Positions 36,442-44,967 of a stretch of 64,000 nucleotides of DNA are shown in pieces. Source of the stretch: Blautia schinkii (GTDB lineage: Bacteria > Bacillota > Clostridia > Lachnospirales > Lachnospiraceae). The position numbers and the translations under genes were made by a program. The first letter of the stretch is position 1. Every line of letters begins with the position of its first letter. The notes beneath the pieces were generated by a model. That model saw nothing but the letters and a program-made list of their open reading frames with translations. It ran no database searches and was not told the origin of the DNA. The stretch is from NCBI RefSeq assembly GCF_013304825.1, contig NZ_JAAWUO010000014.1, forward strand, positions 56,365-120,364, written 5' to 3'.

Positions 36442-37112
36442 AGATGATCTCCTATCCTGTAGCCGACTCCGCGCACAGTTTCAATAAGGTTTCCCGCTTC
36501 ACCCAGCTTCTGGCGAAGGGTACGTACGTGGACATCTACAGTCCTTGTTTCCCCGTCAAAATCATATCCCCATACATGGCAGAGGATCTGATTTCTTGAC
36601 ATGACAAGACCTTTGTTTTCCAGAAGATACTCAAGAAGTTCAAATTCTTTTCTGGTGAGTTCCTTCTCCTCCCCCTGGTAGCTGACCTCGTGGCGGGACA
36701 CATTTACACGCAGCCCCTTGCAGTGAAGCTCTCTTTCCTCGCTCTGTCTTGCACAGCGGCGCAAAACAGCCTTAACTCTGGCCACGAATTCCATCATTCC
36801 AAATGGTTTTGTAATATAATCGTCAGCTCCGCCCTCCAGACCTTTTACCTTGTCAAATTCCGCTTCCTTCGCTGTTACCATGATCACCGGGATATCCCTT
36901 GTCCTGGTATCACTTTTCAATCGTTTCAAAATATTATATCCATCCTCGCCCGGGAGCATGATATCCAAAAGAATCAGCTCCGGCAGGCTCTTTCTCATAG
37001 CCGCATCAAGTTCTGCCCCGGTCTCAAATCCTTCTGCCTCAAACCCGGTTGTCTCCAGTGTATAAACAAGAAGCTCTCTGATATTGCGCTCATCTTCCAC
37101 ACAGTAGATCAT
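36438..37112 (-). CDS. PhoB/OmpR-type response regulator
   Basis: This 224-residue regulator has a receiver domain with phosphoacceptor Asp in LLDIMLPGEDGY and Lys in YITKPFG. A winged-helix DNA-binding domain follows, with LTRKEFELLEYLLENKG and VDVHVRTLRQKLGE and ending GVGYRIGDHL. ATG 37112 opens the operon. It is cotranscribed with the kinase. Its target may include the Na/phosphate cotransporter operon just upstream, from which it is separated by a hairpin. Confidence 0.9.
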   Translation of the reverse strand: MIYCVEDERNIRELLVYTLETTGFEAEGFETGAELDAAMRKSLPELILLDIMLPGEDGYNILKRLKSDTRTRDIPVIMVTAKEAEFDKVKGLEGGADDYITKPFGMMEFVARVKAVLRRCARQSEERELHCKGLRVNVSRHEVSYQGEEKELTRKEFELLEYLLENKGLVMSRNQILCHVWGYDFDGETRTVDVHVRTLRQKLGEAGNLIETVRGVGYRIGDHL

Positions 37113-37222
37113 TTACCAACACCTCTCTGTTCGTTTTCATTTTCCGGAGCAGAAGATACTCATCTGCCCGATATTTGTTGAATTTTTGTTTTCAGTATAA
37201 CGATTTTCTTTTTACTGCACAA

Positions 37223-37257
37223 GCCCTGGTATCTGCGTCATCGCGGATAACCAGGGC
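37223..37257 (-). terminator. Hairpin after the Na/phosphate cotransporter gene
   Basis: The stem GCCCTGGT/ACCAGGGC extends through a bulged ATCTGCG/CGCGGAT helix. It lies 27 bases after the stop codon; the T tract is poor. Confidence 0.6.
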
Positions 37258-37283
37258 ATATGCTCATTTTTACTTATTTATTT

Positions 37284-39092
37284 TTAAGCCTGCGCAGTCT
37301 CTGCCTCAACAGTTAACGGAGGCAGCTGGTACTGTCCGCGGATTGCTTCCAGTTCATGGTAGAAGCTTGCATCTGTACTGTGCTTGATCTGTTTCAGATG
37401 CTGATGTGTATCAAACAGATCTGCATGTACCTGAGTTACACAGACACCAATGTTGGAACAATGGTCAGCCACCCTCTCCAGGCTGGTAGTCACATCTGAA
37501 AGGATGAATCCCATCTCAATGGTACACTCTCCGGCACGAAGTCTCTGAACATGTCTGTATTTCAGTTCTTTGCTCAGCTCATCGATCACCTCTTCCAGCG
37601 GTTCAATCTCACGTGCAAGCTGTACATCCTGATTCTCATAGACCTTATATGCAATGTCCACGATATCCTCTACAGCATGTTCCATGACACGAAGCTCCTC
37701 GAGGGCTTTTTCTGAGAATTTAAGGCCTTTCTCATGAAGCTCCTGGGCGGATTCCATAATATTCACGCCGTGATCGGAAATTCTCTCGAAATCTCCGATA
37801 CAGTGGAGCATGATGGAAATACTGTGGCTGTCATGAACTGACAGATCCTTCTGGTTCAGCTTTACAAGATAAGTTCCAAGTTCATCCTCGTAGCGGTCTA
37901 CTTTTTTCTCTGATTCCTCTACCTCCTTCTTTCCTTCTGCACTGAAATGCTTCAGAAGATCAAGAGCTGTAAATAATGTTTTATGGGAATCCTCTGCCAT
38001 TTTTTTTGCTGCATTTCTGCTCTGCTCAACAGCAAAAGCCGGCTTCTCCAGAAAACGGCTTTCCAGGATCATGAAATCCGGATCTGCTGCTTCCTCCTCC
38101 TTTTTGTCTCTGATCGTAAGACAGGCAAGTTTCTCCAGTGCTTTTCCAAACGGAAGCAGTACCAGTGTTGCACTTACATTGAATGCACTGTGCAGAATTG
38201 CGATTCCTGCCGGTGTTGCAGCCTGTGACATGAACGAGAAATGTACAGCTGCATTGACGGTATAGAACACTGCCATAAAAAGAATCGTTCCAATCAGGTT
38301 AAAGTACAGATGAATCATTGCCGCACGCTTCGCATTTGTGTTAGCTCCGATGGCTGAAAGAATCGCCGTGATACAGGTACCGATATTCTGTCCCATAATA
38401 ATAGGGAGTGCTGCACTGAACGGTACCATTCCTGTAAGACAAAGTGCCTGCAGGATACCGACGGATGCGGATGATGACTGAATGATCGCTGTAAGCACTG
38501 CACCGGCAACAACACCAAGCAGCGGGTTGGAAAATTTCACAAGCATTCCTGTGAATTCCGGTACATCTGCCAACGGCTCTACTGCTCCGCTCATGGCACT
38601 CATTCCATACATCAGGATTGCAAATCCTACAAAAATCGTTCCTACGTCTTTCTTCTTCTGGCTCTTTGTAAACATGATCAGGACCACACCGATCAGAGCC
38701 AGCACCGGTGAAAATGATGTCGGTTTAAAAAGACGGATGATAAAGTTATCGCTCTGGATTCCGGTAAGGCTTAAGATCCAGGAGGTAACTGTTGTTCCGA
38801 TGTTCGCTCCCATAATGATTCCCACTACCTGGGAAAGTTTCATGAGTCCTGAATTTACAAAACCAACTACCATAACCGTTGTTGCAGATGATGACTGGAT
38901 CACTGCAGTTACGCCCATTCCCAGAAGAACGGCTCTGATCGGACTGGATGTAAGGGTTTCAAGAATACGCTCAAGTTTTCCTCCTGCTACTTTCGCAAGC
39001 CCGTCTCCCATTAAGTTCATTCCATAAAGGAAAATGGCAAGGCCTCCAAGCAATGCCAGTACGCTGAAAAAGTCCATGATTCTCTCCTTCAC
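37284..39092 (-). CDS. Na/phosphate cotransporter with C-terminal PhoU domain
   Basis: This 602-residue protein has two inverted Na/Pi-cotransporter repeats in the membrane half. Each carries the QSSSA signature (QSSSATTVMVVGFVN and QSSSASVGILQALC). A cytoplasmic PhoU-like helical domain spans about residues 345-570 (SHKTLFTALDLLKHF, DFERISDHGVNIME and LERVADHCSNIG, with metal-binding Asp/His/Asn). It imports phosphate with sodium, or exports it, and may signal phosphate status. It lies next to a PhoB/PhoR-type pair, which supports a phosphate role. It starts at ATG 39092 or, more probably, at the second Met (MDFFSVLALLGG) five codons later. Confidence 0.92.
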   Translation of the reverse strand: MKERIMDFFSVLALLGGLAIFLYGMNLMGDGLAKVAGGKLERILETLTSSPIRAVLLGMGVTAVIQSSSATTVMVVGFVNSGLMKLSQVVGIIMGANIGTTVTSWILSLTGIQSDNFIIRLFKPTSFSPVLALIGVVLIMFTKSQKKKDVGTIFVGFAILMYGMSAMSGAVEPLADVPEFTGMLVKFSNPLLGVVAGAVLTAIIQSSSASVGILQALCLTGMVPFSAALPIIMGQNIGTCITAILSAIGANTNAKRAAMIHLYFNLIGTILFMAVFYTVNAAVHFSFMSQAATPAGIAILHSAFNVSATLVLLPFGKALEKLACLTIRDKKEEEAADPDFMILESRFLEKPAFAVEQSRNAAKKMAEDSHKTLFTALDLLKHFSAEGKKEVEESEKKVDRYEDELGTYLVKLNQKDLSVHDSHSISIMLHCIGDFERISDHGVNIMESAQELHEKGLKFSEKALEELRVMEHAVEDIVDIAYKVYENQDVQLAREIEPLEEVIDELSKELKYRHVQRLRAGECTIEMGFILSDVTTSLERVADHCSNIGVCVTQVHADLFDTHQHLKQIKHSTDASFYHELEAIRGQYQLPPLTVEAETAQA

Positions 39093-39195
39093 TTTCTCTT
39101 TTTTGATATGTTTGATTTCCTATTTCTCATTTCGACGTTTTTCATGATAACTGTCCTTTGTAAAGTTTTCCCCACCTGAATGTAAAATCTGTGTA

Positions 39196-39252
39196 AAAAA
39201 ATAAAACAGTTGATCCTGTCCGGGAGATATTACCCTTATAAAGATCAACTGT
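39196..39252 (-). terminator. Intrinsic terminator after the GreA-type gene
   Basis: Read leftward, the stem ACAGTTGATC/GATCAACTGT (39206-39215 with 39243-39252), with an inner GGG/CCC pair, is followed by TTTTATTTTTTT. Confidence 0.85.
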
Positions 39253-39309
39253 CTTATTATATTTTTCGTTATTTTCATTTCTGATCATATATCCCACAAA
39301 TCACATGTA

Positions 39310-39810
39310 TCAGAATCCACGGATTTCCTCATCCTCGGATCCTGTCTTATCAATCGATCTGATCACAAGATAATAGCTGTAATCATCGTTGACCTTTACC
39401 TCAACACGGTCGCCAACTCTGTGTCCTCTTAAAGCTTTGCCGATAGGGGATTCAATACTGATGCGGTTCTCCATGGAATTTCCCCTGATGGAAGTGACAA
39501 GCTTATACTTTTCTACCTCATTGTCCTCCTCAAAAAGTACCTCTACGATATCATCCATTCCTACTTCATCAGCCCTGGAATTATCGGATACAATGCTCGC
39601 TGTTTTCAGCATTCTCTCCAGATAACGGATACGGCTCTCGTTCTGGTTCTTATGTTTCTTGGCTGCATAATATTCGAAGTTCTCACTTAAGTCTCCCTGG
39701 GCACGCGCTTCCTTGACAGCCTCAATGGCTTCCTTTCGTACGACCAGCTTGCGGTGTTCGATCTCCTGCTCTATTTTTTCAACATCCTTGCGGGTAAGCT
39801 GTTCTCTCAT
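39310..39810 (-). CDS. greA: Transcription elongation factor GreA/GreB family
   Basis: This 166-residue protein rescues backtracked RNA polymerase by stimulating transcript cleavage. It has an N-terminal coiled coil with the acidic-tip motif AQGDLSENFEYYAAK and a C-terminal FKBP-like domain with ISIESPIGKALRGHRVGD and YSYYLVIRSI. The length is typical of GreA. It has its own terminator and lies downstream of a CarD-type gene, so two RNA-polymerase-binding factors are adjacent. A genome may carry more than one greA-like gene, so the symbol is by family. Confidence 0.9.
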   Translation of the reverse strand: MREQLTRKDVEKIEQEIEHRKLVVRKEAIEAVKEARAQGDLSENFEYYAAKKHKNQNESRIRYLERMLKTASIVSDNSRADEVGMDDIVEVLFEEDNEVEKYKLVTSIRGNSMENRISIESPIGKALRGHRVGDRVEVKVNDDYSYYLVIRSIDKTGSEDEEIRGF

Positions 39811-39934
39811 AATTCACGGCATCTCCTTTTCTGTACTTTATTCCGTCACCTTCTCTGATATCCACACAGATATATCCCGGTGCCGGAGTACTATTTATTT
39901 ACCAGAGATACCTTAGCAGATACACTCTGCTTTG

Positions 39935-40468
39935 TCAAACAGCGCAGGCTTGTTCTGTTTCTTCTCTCTGTTGTTTTATACGCTGTTTAATATAGTCTGC
40001 CATATGATCTTTGGGAATATCCAGTAACATGGAAAATTCAGAATAGAGGTGATCCTCTGCCATTTTCAGATACCGTTCATCTGTAGCGGTTGTTTTTTTG
40101 CCATGGGATAATCTGGTCTGTTTACGAATATAGATCGTCTTGATGATCCGGAGCAGATCTCTGCATTCACAGGTTCGGATACATTTCTTGTAGCTGTCTT
40201 CCCGGAATTTCTCGTTCTCAATACTCAGTGTTTCTATCAAAGGGATCTCATTGATCAGCTTCTCTGCCTCTTCCTTCGTGATAATTCCACGAAGCACCTG
40301 CTTGCCGCCTTCCACCGGTGTAAAGATCTTCCCTTCTGTCTCCCCTCCCGGCCTTAACACATAATAAAGTCTCTCACCGGAGGCACCGTCCATCTTCATT
40401 GTGGTAACTCCTGTCACCTTGCAGATTCCGGTACGGCCATACACAACATATTCGCCTGTTTCAAACAT
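39935..40468 (-). CDS. CarD/CdnL-type RNA polymerase-binding regulator
   Basis: This 177-residue protein has an N-terminal CarD/CdnL-TRCF RNA-polymerase interaction domain (FETGEYVVYGRTGICKVTGV, YYVLRPGG, KIFTPVEG) and a C-terminal helical, basic DNA-binding half (LSHGKKTTATDERYLKMAEDHLYSE). Relatives modulate open-complex stability, often at ribosomal promoters. I use ATG 40468, preceded by AAAGGATGTGG; the ATG six codons earlier has no ribosome site. It lies 124 bases upstream of the GreA-type gene, and both may share a transcript. Confidence 0.88.
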   Translation of the reverse strand: MFETGEYVVYGRTGICKVTGVTTMKMDGASGERLYYVLRPGGETEGKIFTPVEGGKQVLRGIITKEEAEKLINEIPLIETLSIENEKFREDSYKKCIRTCECRDLLRIIKTIYIRKQTRLSHGKKTTATDERYLKMAEDHLYSEFSMLLDIPKDHMADYIKQRIKQQREETEQACAV

Positions 40469-40772
40469 TTTTCCACATCCTTTCATATTTTTTGCTTTTA
40501 TTTCCGTGGCGTCTATTGTGCTCTAATGAAAACTCCCTGTCAGGCATAAGATCCGGACAAGGAGTTTCTCACTGAGGATTCTATCCTTATTTTACTACTT
40601 TTCCCATTTATTTGCAAAAGAATTCAAAAAGTTTTTTTATTTTTGTGAAATATGCTCATAACAGTGTGCATATGTGTTTTGTGCAGTTTTTACAGCGTCT
40701 TTGATAGATTTTTCCGAAAATATAAAAACTGCACACCTTTCTCGAAGATGTGCAGTCTGTGAACGATAAATA
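40469..40772. other. Intergenic region with two hairpins
   Basis: About 300 bases without a gene. It holds an imperfect hairpin at about 40529-40568 (AAACTCC/GGAGTTT outer stem) in the CarD leader region and the terminator of the large fusion gene. GTGCAGTTTTTA occurs at 40681 and again, inverted, in that terminator. No promoter stands out. Confidence 0.5.
40721..40755 (-). terminator. Intrinsic terminator after the GTPase-nuclease fusion gene
   Basis: Read leftward, CTGCACA pairs with TGTGCAG (outer stem 40729-40735 with 40749-40755) and is followed by TTTTTATA. It lies 18 bases after the stop codon. Confidence 0.88.
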
Positions 40773-43700
40773 TTATATTTCTTCTTTTTTCTTTCTTCCC
40801 AGCCGGATATCCTCCATATGAGATCTCAGTTCCGGTGTCATGTTGTCAAACAGATAGTTCTTTGTGTTATCCCTGCGCTCGTTCCAGTCTTCACGAAGCT
40901 GCTTTTTCGCAGACTCGATTTCTTCTTTAAATCCCCGGGCCGAGATCCTGGCTGCGCCCTGGCCCATGATGATGATCTGTTCCAGGCCGTCAGAGGTTGC
41001 TACTGTTACATTATGTTTCCGTCCGATTTTATGGACAGTGCGCTCAATATACTGGTCCGCTGTCTCTGCTTCTTTTGTGTAGACAACGTGAATGTTGTGA
41101 TACCGGAACGTTTCCTCCGGATGCCCTTCCACACGGTAGGCATCAAATACCAGAATTAAAATACAGCCCTTGATTCCCTGATAATCGCTTAATATATCCA
41201 TTAACTTGGACTGTGCCGCATGAAAGTCTGCCTGTGCAAGGTCTCTTAAGTCCTCCCATGCAAAAATAATATTGCATCCGTCTACCAGCAGATAGTCGTC
41301 TCTGTGGATCGCCGGACTGCTGTTTTTCCAGGCACCGTGGCCGGACTTTTCCGGAAGTCCGATACCTGATGAACCTGCAGGGGATCCTGCACTGCTGCCT
41401 GCATAATCAGAAAAGCTGCTGCTTTCCAGATTTCCGAAGCTTCGGCTGTTATTATTATATTTCTTCGATTTCACAGGGCCGAAAGTTTTCTCAAAGATCG
41501 CTTTCAGCTCTTTTTCTTCCTCATAGCTGCCGTACATGGAAGTGTATTTTCCACGGGATTTATTTCCAATCCCAGAAATCGTACTGTCAGAACCTCTGCC
41601 TTGTCCTGCTGATGCACTTCTTGCACCATTTCCGACTCCCTCTTCTGAATCATCATATACATCATCCCATTCCTGGATCTCTGTGCCTTCCAGGTGCATA
41701 TACTCCTCCACCTCATACCATGGAACCACAAAGCCAGCTCCATGAGCACAGAATACGGAACCTGTAGGATTATCCAGATCCCTCTCGGAATCATAGCCGA
41801 TCTCTTCTGCGATAGTTTCCTGATCCTGGCATGGTTCATAGCCTTTTAAAGTGCAGGTAAGGCGTCCGCGGCCTCTTGTGTAGGAGATTACCTGACTCTG
41901 ATAGTCGCGCATTTTTGCCACAGACGCACTTCCTGTAATCACAGCCATCTCACCCTCTGTCTCCGGTCCCTGGAAGCTTCCCTGCATACGCTGGATATCC
42001 GTCATGGCTTTTCCCACATTCTCTGCCGGAAGCTCCAGCCGGAAGCTGTAGTATGGCTCCAGCAGTACAGTCTGCGCTTTTTTAAGTCCCTGTCGGACTG
42101 CACGGTAAGTAGCCTGACGGAAATCTCCGCCTTCTGTATGCTTCTGATGAGCACGGCCTGTAAGAAGCGTGATCTGCATATCTGTGATCGGAGAACCGGT
42201 GAGAACACCCAGATGCTCTTTTTCTTCCAGATGGGTCAGGATCAGACGTTGCCAGTTGCGGTCAAGCTGATCTTCACTTGCAGCTGTAAAAAACTGAAGT
42301 CCGCTTCCCCGTTCTCCTGGTTCCAGAAGAAGATGTACCTCTGCATAATGCCGCAGCGGCTCAAAATGTCCCACCCCTTCCACAGGTGCAGCGATGGTTT
42401 CTTTATATACAATATTTCCTGTTCCAAACTCCACAGCCACATGAAAACGATCCCAGATCAGATGCTTCAGGATCTCGATCTGAACTTCGCCCATGAGCAT
42501 GGCGTGGATCTCTCCCAGCTGTTTATCCCACATGATATGAAGCTGCGGTTCTTCCTCCTCCAGTTCTTTCAGGCTTTTCAGCATCTTGTGGGCATCACAG
42601 CCTTCCGGAAGGATGATATGATAATTCAGAACAGGTTCCAGAACCGGCATGCTGGATTCCGCTTCTGCCCCAAGTCCCTCGCCCGGATAAGTCCGGGTAA
42701 GTCCGGTAACAGCACAGACTGTTCCTGCCTCTGCTTCTTTTATCATATCAAACTTTGCACCGGAATATATCCTGATCTGATCAATCTTTTCCTCCCACCT
42801 CTCATCTTCCGGAATTCCTTTACCTCCGGCATTGGTAAGCGTTTCTTTTACTTTCAAGCTTCCACCTGTGATCTTCATATAAGTAAGTCGGTTGCCCTGA
42901 TCGTCTCTTGCGATTTTGAAAACCTTTGCTCCAAATTTATCCGGATAAACCGGTGTTTCCATATAGCTTTCCATTCCGTGGATAAATGCATCCACACCCT
43001 CCATTTTCAGGGCAGAACCGAAGAAGCATGGAAAAAGCTTTCTCTCCAGGATCAGCTTCGCTGCGTCTTTCTTCCGGATAGTACCGGTTTCCAGAAATGT
43101 TTCCAGCAGTTCTTCATCACACATGGCGATATTCTCCAGAAATTCATCGGTTCCGTTGATCTCGTCAGAATCGTTCTTCTCTTCGGACATATGAGCTTTT
43201 TCTGCCCCACTGGCATCATCTTTCAGCTGCGTTCCTTCAGCTACCGGAGATTCCCCGGAGTTATCAACCGGCGCTTCTTTTTTCCCGGCTTCTTCTGCAC
43301 CGGAGCATTCCAGTTCTCCACTGAAATCCACACAGTTTCCGCTTAATTTCTTCTTTAATTCTTCAAGAAGTGCCTCCCTGTCTGTTCCTTCCTGGTCCAT
43401 CTTGTTTACAAAGAGAAATGTGGGGATCTTATACTGTGTCAGCAGTCTCCACAGAGTCTGCGTATGTCCCTGCACGCCGTCCGCTCCGTTGATCACCAGG
43501 ATCGCATAATCCAGCACCTGCAGCGTACGCTCCATCTCTGCGGAAAAATCCACATGTCCCGGTGTATCCAGAAGAGTCACTTCCATATCTCCCATGGAAA
43601 AAACTGCCTGCTTGGAAAAAATCGTAATTCCTCGTTCCCGCTCCAGCTCATAGGTATCCAGATAAGCGTCTTTGTGATCCACACGCCCGATCCTGCGGAT

Positions 43701-43817
43701 ACGTCCGCATTTAAAAAGCAGGCCTTCCGATAAAGTCGTCTTTCCTGCATCTACGTGGGCCAGCACACCCAGACTGATATGTTTCTTTTGTTTTATGTTC
43801 TGAGGTTTTTCCCCCAT
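40773..43817 (-). CDS. Tet(M)-like ribosomal translation GTPase fused to a C-terminal Rae1/YacP-type NYN nuclease
   Basis: A 1014-residue fusion. Residues 1-660 follow the EF-G-like Tet(M)/Tet(O) family: G1 AHVDAGKT (20-27), G3 DTPGH (84-88), G4 NKMD (138-141), then domains II-V with GELHAML-like GEIHAMLMGEVQIEIL and LLEPYYSFRLELP. An acidic insertion (about 163-225) follows G4. A Ser/Gly-rich linker (715-840) leads to an NYN domain: LLVDGCNIIFAW, LVFDAYRVEG, KEAETADQYIER and VATSDGLEQ. These closely match B. subtilis Rae1 (YacP), an endonuclease acting in the ribosomal A site. I start at ATG 43817 after AAAGGGG. The tip of domain IV (554-567) lacks the Pro-Val loop of true Tet proteins, so tetracycline protection is doubtful. 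I infer a ribosome-targeting mRNA-cleavage or rescue factor. Confidence 0.9.
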   Translation of the reverse strand: MGEKPQNIKQKKHISLGVLAHVDAGKTTLSEGLLFKCGRIRRIGRVDHKDAYLDTYELERERGITIFSKQAVFSMGDMEVTLLDTPGHVDFSAEMERTLQVLDYAILVINGADGVQGHTQTLWRLLTQYKIPTFLFVNKMDQEGTDREALLEELKKKLSGNCVDFSGELECSGAEEAGKKEAPVDNSGESPVAEGTQLKDDASGAEKAHMSEEKNDSDEINGTDEFLENIAMCDEELLETFLETGTIRKKDAAKLILERKLFPCFFGSALKMEGVDAFIHGMESYMETPVYPDKFGAKVFKIARDDQGNRLTYMKITGGSLKVKETLTNAGGKGIPEDERWEEKIDQIRIYSGAKFDMIKEAEAGTVCAVTGLTRTYPGEGLGAEAESSMPVLEPVLNYHIILPEGCDAHKMLKSLKELEEEEPQLHIMWDKQLGEIHAMLMGEVQIEILKHLIWDRFHVAVEFGTGNIVYKETIAAPVEGVGHFEPLRHYAEVHLLLEPGERGSGLQFFTAASEDQLDRNWQRLILTHLEEKEHLGVLTGSPITDMQITLLTGRAHQKHTEGGDFRQATYRAVRQGLKKAQTVLLEPYYSFRLELPAENVGKAMTDIQRMQGSFQGPETEGEMAVITGSASVAKMRDYQSQVISYTRGRGRLTCTLKGYEPCQDQETIAEEIGYDSERDLDNPTGSVFCAHGAGFVVPWYEVEEYMHLEGTEIQEWDDVYDDSEEGVGNGARSASAGQGRGSDSTISGIGNKSRGKYTSMYGSYEEEKELKAIFEKTFGPVKSKKYNNNSRSFGNLESSSFSDYAGSSAGSPAGSSGIGLPEKSGHGAWKNSSPAIHRDDYLLVDGCNIIFAWEDLRDLAQADFHAAQSKLMDILSDYQGIKGCILILVFDAYRVEGHPEETFRYHNIHVVYTKEAETADQYIERTVHKIGRKHNVTVATSDGLEQIIIMGQGAARISARGFKEEIESAKKQLREDWNERRDNTKNYLFDNMTPELRSHMEDIRLGRKKKEEI

Positions 43818-43821
43818 GAAA

Positions 43822-43876
43822 ATACCCCTTTCCTGTCTTATAGTGATATCTACTATCATAACATAGAAAGGGGTAT
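43822..43876 (-). promoter_or_regulatory. Promoter flanked by an 11-bp inverted repeat, before the fusion gene
   Basis: Read leftward, TGTTATGAT gives an extended -10 (43855-43860). ATACCCCTTTC (43822-43832) and GAAAGGGGTAT (43866-43876) form a perfect inverted repeat. One arm lies in the promoter spacer; the other contains the gene's ribosome-binding site. A dimeric regulator or mRNA-level control are both possible. Confidence 0.6.
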
Positions 43877-43977
43877 AAGTCGAATCCTGTTTCCTGTATC
43901 TGACGATACTTTACTCCACTGCCTGGTATTCCGCCTGCCTGAAACACGGAAAAATTTATCCCGGCCTCGGTTCCATA

Positions 43978-44844
43978 TCAGTGCAGGTATGCTCTCAGCT
44001 GTTCCAGATCTTTCTCCATATCACTTCTTCCCATCTGGTAGATCCGCTCCAGATTGTCTGCATCCCTCTCGATCATGGCTGCTTTGACAGGCTGGCTTGG
44101 GCGGATGATATGGACACGGCCTGCTTTTTCCAGAGAGCCTAGTTTCTCCAGAGTTTCATTATAATGAATATGGCGTTTCTCCAGATCTTCTAGTAACGCC
44201 GGATATTTATGTAAGACAGCTTTCAGAAACATCATCATCCTGGGGTTGGCTGTTTTCCGGTAATTGATGTCTCTTGTAAGTACCACTATGTTCTTCTCAT
44301 AGCCCTGTTTCAGCATCCATTCAACCGGAATCGGATCAGACACACCTCCATCCAGCAGCTGCTTTCCCCCAAGTTTTACAGGGCGGGAAACAACCGGAAT
44401 AGACGCTGAGGCACGCATCCACTCAATATCCTCCACATCTCCGTTGGGACACTGGTGATATACCGGTTTTCCTGTGTTGATATCCGTACATACCACCGTA
44501 AATTTCATAGGATTATCCTTATAAGTTCCCCTGTCAAAAATATCCAGTTTCCATGGAAGTTCGTTGTATCCGAACTCCTTGCTGTAGATATCACCTGTTG
44601 TGATCCAGTTGCGGATACTTGCAAGCCGCTTGTCCTTACAGTATTTTTTATTGTAACGACGAACTCTTCCGATCTGTTCTGACTTGTAATTGCAGCCAAA
44701 AACAGCTCCTGCCGATACGCCTACTGCACTGTCTGCGTAAATATCATTCTCCATCAGCACATCGATCACTCCGGCTGTATAAAGACCGCGCATCCCGCCG
44801 CCTTCCATCACAATGCCGAATTTTTTCAGTTGTGTTTCTTCCAT
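43978..44844 (-). CDS. Patatin-like phospholipase/esterase
   Basis: This 288-residue serine hydrolase is of the bacterial patatin (RssA/YjjU-like) family. It has the oxyanion loop EGGGMRGLYTAG, the nucleophile elbow GVSAGA and the catalytic Asp in DGGVSDPIP. No signal peptide or membrane helix is seen, so it acts in the cytoplasm or at the inner membrane face on lipids or acyl esters. It lies 160 bases upstream of the fusion gene in the same direction with no terminator between, but the fusion gene has its own promoter. Confidence 0.9.
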   Translation of the reverse strand: MEETQLKKFGIVMEGGGMRGLYTAGVIDVLMENDIYADSAVGVSAGAVFGCNYKSEQIGRVRRYNKKYCKDKRLASIRNWITTGDIYSKEFGYNELPWKLDIFDRGTYKDNPMKFTVVCTDINTGKPVYHQCPNGDVEDIEWMRASASIPVVSRPVKLGGKQLLDGGVSDPIPVEWMLKQGYEKNIVVLTRDINYRKTANPRMMMFLKAVLHKYPALLEDLEKRHIHYNETLEKLGSLEKAGRVHIIRPSQPVKAAMIERDADNLERIYQMGRSDMEKDLEQLRAYLH

Positions 44845-44967
44845 TTATTCATCCTCTGTATTTCTGTCCGGCAGACTCTGCTGCCCTTATGCTGTCATCT
44901 TTTATGTCTCATTTATTGTACTTTTCGAATTATATCTGTCTTTTCTGCCATATATCTATATCCATTA

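Noticed and set aside
42138..43346. 402-codon rightward frame opposite the fusion gene
   Set aside because: It mirrors the GTPase domain in an antisense frame, with no ribosome site and implausible Cys/Phe content.
40773..43817. Tetracycline-resistance gene
   Set aside because: The family match is real, but the drug-contact loop is missing and a nuclease domain is fused. Resistance should not be inferred from similarity alone.
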